The notes under the pieces: generated by a model | What the model was told of the DNA's origin: nothing | The model's input: only the letters and a program-made list of their open reading frames with translations | The model's database searches: none | Shown here: positions 16,673 through 24,907 of the stretch, piece after piece | Layout: every line of letters begins with the position of its first letter | Position numbering within the stretch: the first letter of the stretch is position 1 | Source of the DNA: JAVVHE01 sp032249695 | GTDB lineage: Bacteria > Pseudomonadota > Alphaproteobacteria > Sphingomonadales > Sphingomonadaceae | NCBI GenBank assembly: GCA_032249695.1 | Contig: JAVVHE010000004.1 | Coordinates: 62,001-126,000 of the forward strand | Length of the DNA: 64,000 nucleotides | Reading direction: 5' to 3' | Position numbers and translations under genes: made by a program

Positions 16673-19600
16673 TTGCGCCGCACGCTCACCGTCCTGCTCG
16701 CCGCCACCGCGCTTCCCGCTCTCGCCCAGACCCCGCCGCCACCGCAGCCAGCCGCCGCCAAGGTCGATCCCGAAGCCAAGGCGCGGGATGCTTCGAAGCC
16801 CGTCGACGCGCAGGCCGGGACCGGGGCAGCCCCGGCGGCGACGGCCAAGCTCGACAGGCCGAAATGGGATGTGAATGCGCCGCCGGGTGTCACCGTGCGG
16901 CAGGTGCGGATCGATACCGACGAGGGCAGCTGGATCGATCTTGACGTTTCGCCGGACGGACGAACGATCGCGTTCAGCCTGCTGGGCGACATCTACACGA
17001 TGCCGATCACCGGTGGCACGCCGACACGCATCGCCGACGGGTTGGCGTGGGAGGTGCAGCCGCGGTGGTCGCCCGACAGCCGCCGCATCGCGTTCACCAG
17101 CGACCGCGGCGGCGGCGACAATATCTGGCTGATGAACGCCGACGGTTCGGACAAGCGCCAGTTGACGCGCGAGGACTTCCGGCTGCTCAACCAGCCCAGC
17201 TGGTCGAAGGACGGCCGGTTCATCGCCGCCAAGAAGCACTTCACCACCCAGCGCAGCCTGGGGACGGGCGAGATCTGGCTCTACCACGTCAGCGGCGGCG
17301 GCGGGGTGCAGTTGGTCAAGCGCGCGAGCGAGCGGCTGCAGAAAGAGCTTGGCGAGCCGGTCTACTCGGCCGACGGACGCGCGATTTACTACACGCGCAA
17401 CGTCACACCCGGGCCGATCTTCGAATATGCGCAGGACGGCAACAAAGACCTGTTCAATATCGAGCGGTACGACCTGGAGACGGGCGAGGTTTCGACTGCG
17501 GTGAGCGGGCTGGGCGGCAGCGTGCGGCCGACGCCATCGCCCGACGGCAAGCGCATCGCCTTCGTCCGGCGCGAGCGCGAGCGGTCGAAGCTCTATGTCC
17601 GCGATCTGGCGAGCGGCGAGGACCGCAAGGTCTATGACGACCTCGATCAGGACGTGCAGGAGACCTGGGCGGTGACCGGCGTCTACCCCAACATGAGCTG
17701 GACGCCCGATGGGCGCTCGATCGTGTTCTGGGCGGGCGGCAAGATTCGGCGCGTGAACGTCGACGGCAGCGGCGCGGCGGTGATTCCGTTCCGCATCAGC
17801 GACACGCGCGGCGTCATCGATCCGCCGCACCCGCAGGTGGACGTCGCCCCGACGCAGTTCGAAACGCGGATGACGCGCTGGGCGGCGGTGTCGCCCGACG
17901 GCGCCAGCGTCGTGTTCGAATCGCTGGGGCGGCTCTACATGAAGCCGATGGCTGGCGGTTCGGCCCGTCGGCTGACGCGCGCCGACGCACCCGGCCGCGA
18001 GCTGTGGCCCAGCTGGTCGCGCGATGGCCGCCAGATCGTGTTCGTCGACTGGACCGATGCCGGGCTGGGCCAAATCAAGATCGTCTCCGCGAGCGGCGGC
18101 GCGGAGCGCAGAGTCACGACGCGTCCCGGCCACTATGCCTGGCCGCGCTTCTCCCCGGACGGCCGCACGATCGCATTCGAAAGCCGCGACACCGAGGGGC
18201 TGACCTCGCCGCGCTATAGCGCGGACGCCGGCGTCTACCGAGTCGCTGCGTCTGGCGGCGCTCCGGTGCTCGTGGCGAAAGACCTCGTCTCGCCGCAATG
18301 GGGCGCATCGAGCGAGCGGCTGTTCATGATCGACCCGCGCGCCGAGGGCAAGGCGGCGCTCGTCAGCGCCGACCTCAATGGCGGGGCGAAGCGCGTCCAC
18401 GCGCGGGGCGAGCTGGCGACCGATTTCAGCGTCTCTCCGCGCGGCGACATGGTCGCGTTCCGCCAGAATTACGAGGCGTGGGTGATGCCGCTGATGCCCG
18501 GCGCGCAGGCGGTCGACGTCAGCCGCGATGCCAAGAACCTACCCGTCACCCGCCTCAGCACGGGCGGCGCCAGCTGGCTGCACTGGACGAATGGTGGCGA
18601 CCAGCTGCACTGGTCGCTGGGGCCGACCGTCTACACCGCGCGCGCGGCAGACTTTTTCGCGGGCGCGCCGGGGCCGGACGGAAAGACCAAGATCGACGTG
18701 CGCGCGACGACGGCTGCGCTGGAGCGCACCGTGCCCGCAGCCAAGCCCACCGCGACCGTCGCGATCACCAACGCCAAGCTGGTCACAATGGCCCGGCCCG
18801 ATGGCGGGGTGATCGAAGACGGCACGATCTTGATCCGCGGCGACCGCATCGAGGCGGTCGGCCCGGCCTCGTCGGTGCACGTGCCTGCAGGCGCGATCCG
18901 CGTCGATGCACGCGGCAAGACGATCATCCCCGGCCTCGTTGACGCGCACGCGCATGGTCCGCAGGGCGAAGACGAGTTGGTGCCGCAGCAGAATTGGAGC
19001 TTGGTCCAGAACCTCGCCTATGGCAACACGACGATCCACGACCCATCCAGCCGCGCCGCCGAGATCTACGCCGCGTCGGAGATGCAGCGCGCCGGGCTGA
19101 TGCTCGGCCCGCGCATTTTTTCCACAGCCGAGATCATCTATGGTGCCAAGGCTCCGGGCATCTATGCCGAGATTGAGAGCCTCGACGACGCGCTTGCCGA
19201 GGTGCGGCGCATCAAGCGTCAGGGCGGCCACTCGATCAAGAACTACAACCAGCCGCGCCGCGACCAGCGGCAGATGCTGACCGAAGCCGCCCGGCGCGAG
19301 AATATGCAGTCGGTGGTCGAAGGGGGATCGCTGTTCGGGCTGGATATGACACACATCGCCGATGGCAACTCGACCTTGGAGCACAACATCCCGCTGGCGG
19401 TGTTCTACAACGACGTGCTGCAATATTTCGGCCAGTCCCGCACCAATTACACGCCGACGCTGGTCGTCACCTTCGGCGGGCTCGGCGGGGACCCCTACTG
19501 GCGCAGCCACATGGACGTGTGGCGCGAGCCGCTGATGCGCCACTCTCCGCCCGCGCAGCTGGCCGCGAACAACGTTCGGCGCGGCCTAGCGCCCGAGGAG

Positions 19601-20050
19601 GACTATGCCGACACCGCGAGCGCGCGCGAGGCGCGCAAGCTCGCGCAGCTGGGCGTTCAGGTGTCGATCGGAGCACACGGCCAACAGGCGGGCCTGGGGC
19701 CGCACTGGGAGATGTGGAGCTTCGCCAAGGGCGGCATGAGCCCGATCGAGGCGTTGGCCGCCGGCACCATCGCCCCGGCGCGCAGCCTCGGCATGGCGAA
19801 GGATATCGGCAGCCTCGAACCGGGCAAGCTGGCGGACCTCGTGATCCTCGACGCGGACCCGACCGCCGACATCCACAACTCGGCCAAGGTGAGCCGCGTG
19901 ATGCTCGGCGGCCGGCTCTACGACGCGCTGACGATGACCGAGGTCGCGACCGGATCGGCCGGGCGCCTGCCCTATTGGTGGGAGGGTACAGGCGGCGGCG
20001 CCGGCTCAGCTGGCGTTGCGACGCGCAGCTACGGCGATCACGAGGACTGA
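16673..20050 (+). CDS. Exported PD40 (TolB-like) beta-propeller/amidohydrolase fusion protein
   Basis: This protein of about 1125 residues starts with a signal peptide (LRRTLTVLLAATALPALAQ) and an Ala/Pro spacer. A long run of WD40-like PD40 blades follows, for example GRTIAFSLLGDIYTMPITGG, RWSPDSRRIAFTSDRGG and RFSPDGRTIAFESRD. From about residue 690 an amidohydrolase domain begins: ITNAKLVTM, the metal motif GLVDAHAHG, KNYNQPRRDQ, LEHNIP and LEPGKLADLVILDADP. This architecture is known in exported metal-dependent hydrolases such as possible peptidases or dipeptidases; the substrate is unknown. TTG 16673 is preferred (GGAGA eight bases upstream, signal peptide at once); ATG 16619 is the alternative. 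Confidence 0.88.
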   Translation: MRRTLTVLLAATALPALAQTPPPPQPAAAKVDPEAKARDASKPVDAQAGTGAAPAATAKLDRPKWDVNAPPGVTVRQVRIDTDEGSWIDLDVSPDGRTIAFSLLGDIYTMPITGGTPTRIADGLAWEVQPRWSPDSRRIAFTSDRGGGDNIWLMNADGSDKRQLTREDFRLLNQPSWSKDGRFIAAKKHFTTQRSLGTGEIWLYHVSGGGGVQLVKRASERLQKELGEPVYSADGRAIYYTRNVTPGPIFEYAQDGNKDLFNIERYDLETGEVSTAVSGLGGSVRPTPSPDGKRIAFVRRERERSKLYVRDLASGEDRKVYDDLDQDVQETWAVTGVYPNMSWTPDGRSIVFWAGGKIRRVNVDGSGAAVIPFRISDTRGVIDPPHPQVDVAPTQFETRMTRWAAVSPDGASVVFESLGRLYMKPMAGGSARRLTRADAPGRELWPSWSRDGRQIVFVDWTDAGLGQIKIVSASGGAERRVTTRPGHYAWPRFSPDGRTIAFESRDTEGLTSPRYSADAGVYRVAASGGAPVLVAKDLVSPQWGASSERLFMIDPRAEGKAALVSADLNGGAKRVHARGELATDFSVSPRGDMVAFRQNYEAWVMPLMPGAQAVDVSRDAKNLPVTRLSTGGASWLHWTNGGDQLHWSLGPTVYTARAADFFAGAPGPDGKTKIDVRATTAALERTVPAAKPTATVAITNAKLVTMARPDGGVIEDGTILIRGDRIEAVGPASSVHVPAGAIRVDARGKTIIPGLVDAHAHGPQGEDELVPQQNWSLVQNLAYGNTTIHDPSSRAAEIYAASEMQRAGLMLGPRIFSTAEIIYGAKAPGIYAEIESLDDALAEVRRIKRQGGHSIKNYNQPRRDQRQMLTEAARRENMQSVVEGGSLFGLDMTHIADGNSTLEHNIPLAVFYNDVLQYFGQSRTNYTPTLVVTFGGLGGDPYWRSHMDVWREPLMRHSPPAQLAANNVRRGLAPEEDYADTASAREARKLAQLGVQVSIGAHGQQAGLGPHWEMWSFAKGGMSPIEALAAGTIAPARSLGMAKDIGSLEPGKLADLVILDADPTADIHNSAKVSRVMLGGRLYDALTMTEVATGSAGRLPYWWEGTGGGAGSAGVATRSYGDHED

Positions 20051-20058
20051 CGCGGCGC

Positions 20059-20676
20059 CTAAACGCGCTCCAGCTTGCCAAAGCGCGCCTCGAACTCGGC
20101 GACTCGGCCCTCAACCAGCAGCACCGCCTGCTCGATCAGCCGGTCACGCGCGATGCGGCCGCTCATCGGACCCAGGTCGTCATCGATCCGCGCCGCCTCG
20201 TCGGAATGCAGCCGCGCGAGATCACGGTTCGATCTGATGCCGTGCGCTTCCAGCCGCGAGATCATTTTGTCGCCAATGCCCTTCAGTAGGCGCAGATCCT
20301 CCAGATCGGCGGTGGTGGTCGTGCCCATCGGCGCGACCGGCGGTGGCGGCGGGGCCAGTCCCGCATCGCCGCTGGCCGACGCCGGCACCGCGCGCGCCAG
20401 TCGAGCATTCTCGCGCCGCAGCCGCTCAACCTCGTCCGCCAGCGGGCGGATCTGATCCTGCGACGCTGCTAGCTGGCGCTGCAGGCCGGCACGCTCCGCA
20501 GCAGCAGCCTCGGCGCTCCGTCGCTCCGCCAGCAGCTCGGCGCGCAGCACCTTCGATCGGGCGGCGGCGGGGCCCCAGATCAGCCGCCCCAGATAGATGC
20601 CGAAGATCAGCACGAACAGCATCGACGCCCACACCCATTGGGGGACGAGATCGAGACTGGCTTGGAACGAGGACAT
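20059..20676 (-). CDS. Membrane-anchored coiled-coil protein with C-terminal helix-hairpin-helix domain
   Basis: The 205-residue protein has one transmembrane helix (VWASMLFVLIFGIYLGRLIW, about residues 15-34), then a charged coiled coil of about 60 residues rich in Ala, Arg and Glu, a Pro-rich linker, and a helix-hairpin-helix motif DLRLLKGIGDKMISRLEAHG. Such HhH modules bind DNA or proteins nonspecifically. The specific function is unknown. ATG 20676 has GGAG about seven bases upstream and begins MSSFQASL; the frame extends to 20736 without a better start. It is divergent from the hydrolase gene at 20770. Confidence 0.82.
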   Translation of the reverse strand: MSSFQASLDLVPQWVWASMLFVLIFGIYLGRLIWGPAAARSKVLRAELLAERRSAEAAAAERAGLQRQLAASQDQIRPLADEVERLRRENARLARAVPASASGDAGLAPPPPPVAPMGTTTTADLEDLRLLKGIGDKMISRLEAHGIRSNRDLARLHSDEAARIDDDLGPMSGRIARDRLIEQAVLLVEGRVAEFEARFGKLERV

Positions 20677-20769
20677 GTGAATGCTCCGCTGGTGAGAGGC
20701 CCCATCGCGCCAGGGCTGCGGGAAGTTCCATTGCACCTCCGATCACGAGCGCGCTAGGCCGTTGGCGCC

Positions 20770-21684
20770 ATGGGGAACCGCATCGTCTACGCCCGGCTGC
20801 CGTCCGGCGGATCGGTGGAGCGCTGGGCGATGGACGATCGCTGGCAGCTGCGCGTGATGCGCTGGCCGGGCGAACGCGGCACGCTCGTGGTGGCGAACGG
20901 GCGCGGCGACTTCATCGAGAAATATGGCGAGGCGCTGAGCTGGTGGGTGCGCCGCGGCTGGCAGCTGATCGCGTTCGACTGGCGTGGACAGGGTGGATCC
21001 GGGCGGCTGGCGCGTAATCCGCTCGCGGGTGCGAGCCCCGGCTTTGATCGCTGGACCGCCGATCTGGTGGCAGTGCTGGCGCGCGCACGGACGCTGGGCG
21101 CAGGGCCGCTGGCAGTCGCGGCGCATTCGATGGGCGGCCATCTGGCGCTGCGGGCGGTGGCCGCACAGCCCGGGATCATCGACCGCGCGGTGCTGTTCGC
21201 GCCGATGGTGGCGATCCGGTTGGCGTTCGGCGACCCGCTCGCGAGGCTCCTCGCACGCGCCGCGTCGCTGCTTGCGCCACAGCGCTTCGCGCCCGGTCAG
21301 CGTGCCTGGCTCGATGCTCAGGGGCGCGCGCAGCGCGCTGCTGCGCTGACGACCGATGCCGCGCGCGCCGCCGAGGAGTTCGCGCTGTGGGACGCGCATC
21401 CTGAGCTGGTGCTGGGCGGCGCGACGTGGGGCTGGCTGCGCGACGCGCTCGTATCCTGCGCGGCGCTGCCCGCGGTCGCCGCGCGGATCACGACGCCGCT
21501 GCGGCTGATCCTGCCCAGCGCCGACCGCGTTGTGGTCACGCCAGCGGCGATCAGCCTGGTGGCGCGGCTGCCCGACGCCGACTATCGCGTCATCGGTGGT
21601 GCGAAGCACGAGCTGTGGCGCGAGCGCGATACGCTGCGCCTAGCAGCCTTCGCCGCCGCCGACGAGCATTTGGAGCAGGCATGA
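20770..21684 (+). CDS. Alpha/beta hydrolase, lysophospholipase/monoacylglycerol lipase-like
   Basis: This 304-residue serine hydrolase has DWRGQGGSGR after the first beta-alpha unit, the nucleophile elbow AHSMGGH, the acid in ILPSADRVV and the catalytic histidine in GGAKHELWRE. The GRGDFIEKYGEALSWWVRRG segment resembles bacterial lysophospholipases (PldB type). There is no signal peptide, so it is probably cytoplasmic or membrane-associated. Its stop overlaps the next ATG by four bases, so it is coupled to the FAD oxidoreductase. Confidence 0.9.
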   Translation: MGNRIVYARLPSGGSVERWAMDDRWQLRVMRWPGERGTLVVANGRGDFIEKYGEALSWWVRRGWQLIAFDWRGQGGSGRLARNPLAGASPGFDRWTADLVAVLARARTLGAGPLAVAAHSMGGHLALRAVAAQPGIIDRAVLFAPMVAIRLAFGDPLARLLARAASLLAPQRFAPGQRAWLDAQGRAQRAAALTTDAARAAEEFALWDAHPELVLGGATWGWLRDALVSCAALPAVAARITTPLRLILPSADRVVVTPAAISLVARLPDADYRVIGGAKHELWRERDTLRLAAFAAADEHLEQA

Positions 21685-22826
21685 CCGAAGCGCAGTATGA
21701 CGTGGCGATCGTGGGCGGCGGCATCGCTGGGGCGAGCATGGCGGCCTTCCTCTCGCCGGGCACGCGCACTGCGATCCTGGAGCGCGAGACCCAGCCCGGA
21801 TACCACACCACGGGCCGATCGGCCGCCTTCTATGCCGAAACCTACGGCGGACCCGACGTGCAGCCGCTGACGACCGCCAGCCGTGCCTTCTTCGATGCGC
21901 CGCCGCCGGGCTTTGCCGACCACCCGCTGCTGTCGACACGCGGCGCGCTGCATGTTGTGCGCGATGGCGGGCTGTCGGCGCTCGACGCCCTGGAGCGCGA
22001 CTTCGCCGCCTCGGGCGTCGTCATCGAGCGCCTCGACCGCGCGGGCACGCGGGCGCGCGTCCCGATGCTGCGCGATCCGTGGACGATCACCAGCCTGTGG
22101 GAGCCGGGCTGCGCCGACATCGACGTCGGCGCGCTGCACCAGGGCTTCCTGAAGATGGCGCGCGCCAACGGCTGCGAGTTCCGATCCGACGCCGAAGTGA
22201 TCGCGATCGCGCATGATGGCCGCCGGTGGCAGCTCCGGCTGAAAAGCGGCGACGCGATTTCCGCGCGCGTGGTGGTGAACGCCGCTGGGGCATGGGCCGA
22301 CTGGTTCGCGCGGCTGGCGGGCGTGCCGACGCTGGGCATCCAGCCCTATCGGCGTACCATCGCGCAGGTGATCGGCGAGCCGCCGTTGCCGCGCGACCTG
22401 CCGGTGGTGATCGATGCCGGCGGCGACTGGTATTTCAAGCCAGAAGCCGACCGCATCTGGGTCAGCCCGCACGACGAGATCCCCGACGAGGCGTGCGACG
22501 CGCAGCCCGATCATTATGACGTGGCGACCGCGATCGATCGCTTCGAGAAGGCGACGACCACCCGCGTTGTGAAGCTCGATCGCGCCTGGGCGGGGCTGCG
22601 CAACTTCGCGCCCGACCGCCTGCCGGTGTTCGGCTTCGATCCAGCCGCGCCCGGCTGGTTCTGGTGCGCTGGGCAAGGCGGCTTCGGCATACAGACCGCA
22701 CCCGCAGCGGGTCTGCTCTGCGCCGCGCTGATCGAAGGCCGCGCGCTGCCAGACGCACTGACGCGCCACGGCATCACCGCCGAACGTTACGCACCCGTCC
22801 GGCTGCACGTCGCGCAGGCCGCCTGA
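21681..22826 (+). CDS. FAD-dependent oxidoreductase, D-arginine/D-amino-acid dehydrogenase-like
   Basis: This 381-residue DAO-family flavoprotein has the dinucleotide motif AIVGGGIAGASMAAFL, then ERETQPGYHTTGRSAAFYAE, a segment closely like the D-arginine dehydrogenase DauA of Pseudomonas. Later landmarks GADIDVG-like (CADIDVGALHQGFL), VVNAAGAWADWFA, YFKPEADRIWVSPHDE and WCAGQGGFGIQTAPA also follow DauA closely. It would oxidise D-amino acids to imino acids, passing electrons to quinones. The resemblance is from memory, and substrate range is not predictable. ATG 21681 overlaps the hydrolase stop. Confidence 0.88.
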   Translation: MTEAQYDVAIVGGGIAGASMAAFLSPGTRTAILERETQPGYHTTGRSAAFYAETYGGPDVQPLTTASRAFFDAPPPGFADHPLLSTRGALHVVRDGGLSALDALERDFAASGVVIERLDRAGTRARVPMLRDPWTITSLWEPGCADIDVGALHQGFLKMARANGCEFRSDAEVIAIAHDGRRWQLRLKSGDAISARVVVNAAGAWADWFARLAGVPTLGIQPYRRTIAQVIGEPPLPRDLPVVIDAGGDWYFKPEADRIWVSPHDEIPDEACDAQPDHYDVATAIDRFEKATTTRVVKLDRAWAGLRNFAPDRLPVFGFDPAAPGWFWCAGQGGFGIQTAPAAGLLCAALIEGRALPDALTRHGITAERYAPVRLHVAQAA

Positions 22827-22849
22827 AGCGGGCGCCGTCGCGCAGTCGG

Positions 22850-24907
22850 CTAGTTGTCCAGGAAGCTCTTCATCTTGCGGCTGCGGCTGGGGTGCTTCAG
22901 CTTGCGGAGCGCCTTGGCTTCGATCTGGCGTATGCGCTCGCGAGTCACGCTGAACTGCTGGCCGACTTCCTCCAGCGTGTGATCCTGCTGCATCCCGATG
23001 CCGAATCGCATGCGCAAAACACGTTCCTCGCGCGGCGTCAGCGATGCCAAGACGCGCGTAACGGTCTCTTTCAGGTTCGAATGAATCGCCGCATCGACTG
23101 GAATGACAGCGTTCTTGTCCTCGATGAAGTCGCCCAGATGGCTGTCTTCCTCGTCGCCGATCGGCGTTTCCAGAGAGATCGGCTCCTTGGCGATCTTCAG
23201 CACCTTGCGCACTTTTTCCAGCGGCATCGACAGCCGCTCGGCCAGCTCCTCGGGCGTCGCCTCGCGGCCGGTCTCGTGCAGATATTGGCGGCTGGTGCGG
23301 ACGAGCTTGTTGATCGTCTCGATCATGTGAACCGGGATCCGAATCGTTCGCGCCTGATCGGCAATCGACCGCGTGATCGCCTGCCGAATCCACCAGGTTG
23401 CGTAGGTGCTGAACTTGTAGCCGCGCCGATATTCGAACTTATCGACCGCCTTCATCAGGCCGATATTCCCTTCTTGAATTAGATCGAGGAACTGCAGACC
23501 GCGGTTTGTATACTTCTTGGCGATTGAAATCACCAGACGAAGATTGGCTTCCACCATCTCCTTCTTGGCGATGCGTGCCTCGCGCTCGCCTTTCTGGACC
23601 ATGGTGACGACGCGGCGGAACTCATTCAATTCAACGCCGGTGCGGTCGGCGATCTCGGCAACTTCGCTGCGGATCTTCAGCACGTCATTCCGCTCACCAG
23701 CAGCGAACGCCGCCCATTTGCGGTCGATCGTCGCCACGCGATCAAGCCAGCCATCCTCCAACTCGTGCCCGATATAGGCATCAAGGAAGGCTTTGGGCTG
23801 GATCTTGTGCCGCTCGGTCAGGCGCCGCATCTGACCGCCCAGGTTCATCAGGCGGCGGTTGAAGTTATAGAGCTGTTCGACCAGGAATTCGATCTTATTC
23901 TGGTGGAAATAGACGCTCTTGATGAGCGCGGTCAGCTCCTGGCGCAGCTTCTGGTATTTGCGCTCCTCCGCCGCTCCGAACTCCTTCGCACTGCGGATGG
24001 CGTTCAGGCGGGCGTCCTGAAGCTTCTTGAACTTGGCGTAGGCGCCCGAAATCTCAGCGAACTTCGCAAGCGCATCGGGCTTCAGCGCCTCCTCCATGGC
24101 GCTGAGGCTCATCGCGCCCTCGTCCTCGTCCTCGTCGAAGACCTGAGTCGCCATGCGCCGCTCGATCAGCGCCTCTTCCTCGTCCTCGGACTCGGTCCGC
24201 TCCGCCGGTGCCTCCGCCTCCCGCTCCTCGCCGAACTCAACCGGCGCCGGATCGGACGCTTCGCCCTCCCCCTCGCCCGATGGGCCCTTGTTGAGCATCG
24301 CTTCGAGATCGAGGATCTCGCGCAGCTGCATCCGGCCCTCGTTGAGCGCGGTTGACCAGCCGATGATCGAGTTGAACGTGAGCGGCGACTCGCACAGCCC
24401 CGCGATCATCGTGTCACGGCCCGCCTCGATGCGCTTGGCGATCGCGATCTCGCCCTCGCGCGACAGCAGCTCGACCGCTCCCATCTCGCGCAGGTACATC
24501 CGCACCGGATCATCGGTGCGGTCGACGGCCTCCTTCGCCTTGGCCACGGTCGGCACCGACGAGACCGTGTCGGCCTCGCCTTCTTCAAAATAATCGTGCC
24601 CCGCAGGCGCCGGCTCGTCGTCGTCGGACGCGGCGGTCTCGGCGTCCTCGCCGGCTTCCTCGTTCTCGACAACGTTAACGCCCATTTCATTAATCGCGGC
24701 CATGATGTCCTCGATCTGGTCGGGGCTCATCTGGTCCTGCGGCAGCGCAGCGTTCAGCTCGTCGATCGTGATATAGCCGCGCTTCTTGGCGCGCGCGATA
24801 AGCTTTTTGATCGAGCTTTCGTTGAGATCGATAAGTGGCGCATCCGGTCCGGGCTTCTCGCCGTCATCACCGCCGTTGCCGCTTCCGTTAACCGTTTTCG
24901 CCATCAT
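22850..24907 (-). CDS. rpoD: RNA polymerase primary sigma factor (sigma-70)
   Basis: This 685-residue protein is the housekeeping sigma factor. It has region 1.1 at the N-terminus, region 1.2 (DPVRMYLREMGAVELLSREG), an acidic non-conserved insert (about 215-265), region 2 with YKFSTYATWWIRQAITRSIA, region 3, and region 4.2 TLEEVGQQFSVTRERIRQIE, ending KMKSFLDN. The acidic insert and length are typical of alphaproteobacterial RpoD. It follows dnaG: the dnaG stop lies within the first 20 bases of rpoD. Either ATG 24907 or 24904 may be used; AAAGG lies just upstream. Confidence 0.98.
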   Translation of the reverse strand: MMAKTVNGSGNGGDDGEKPGPDAPLIDLNESSIKKLIARAKKRGYITIDELNAALPQDQMSPDQIEDIMAAINEMGVNVVENEEAGEDAETAASDDDEPAPAGHDYFEEGEADTVSSVPTVAKAKEAVDRTDDPVRMYLREMGAVELLSREGEIAIAKRIEAGRDTMIAGLCESPLTFNSIIGWSTALNEGRMQLREILDLEAMLNKGPSGEGEGEASDPAPVEFGEEREAEAPAERTESEDEEEALIERRMATQVFDEDEDEGAMSLSAMEEALKPDALAKFAEISGAYAKFKKLQDARLNAIRSAKEFGAAEERKYQKLRQELTALIKSVYFHQNKIEFLVEQLYNFNRRLMNLGGQMRRLTERHKIQPKAFLDAYIGHELEDGWLDRVATIDRKWAAFAAGERNDVLKIRSEVAEIADRTGVELNEFRRVVTMVQKGEREARIAKKEMVEANLRLVISIAKKYTNRGLQFLDLIQEGNIGLMKAVDKFEYRRGYKFSTYATWWIRQAITRSIADQARTIRIPVHMIETINKLVRTSRQYLHETGREATPEELAERLSMPLEKVRKVLKIAKEPISLETPIGDEEDSHLGDFIEDKNAVIPVDAAIHSNLKETVTRVLASLTPREERVLRMRFGIGMQQDHTLEEVGQQFSVTRERIRQIEAKALRKLKHPSRSRKMKSFLDN

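Noticed and set aside
16385..18400. 671-codon minus-strand frame over the PD40-amidohydrolase gene
   Set aside because: Antisense of the beta-propeller repeats; the part near 16400 is only the start of the TetR frame shadow.
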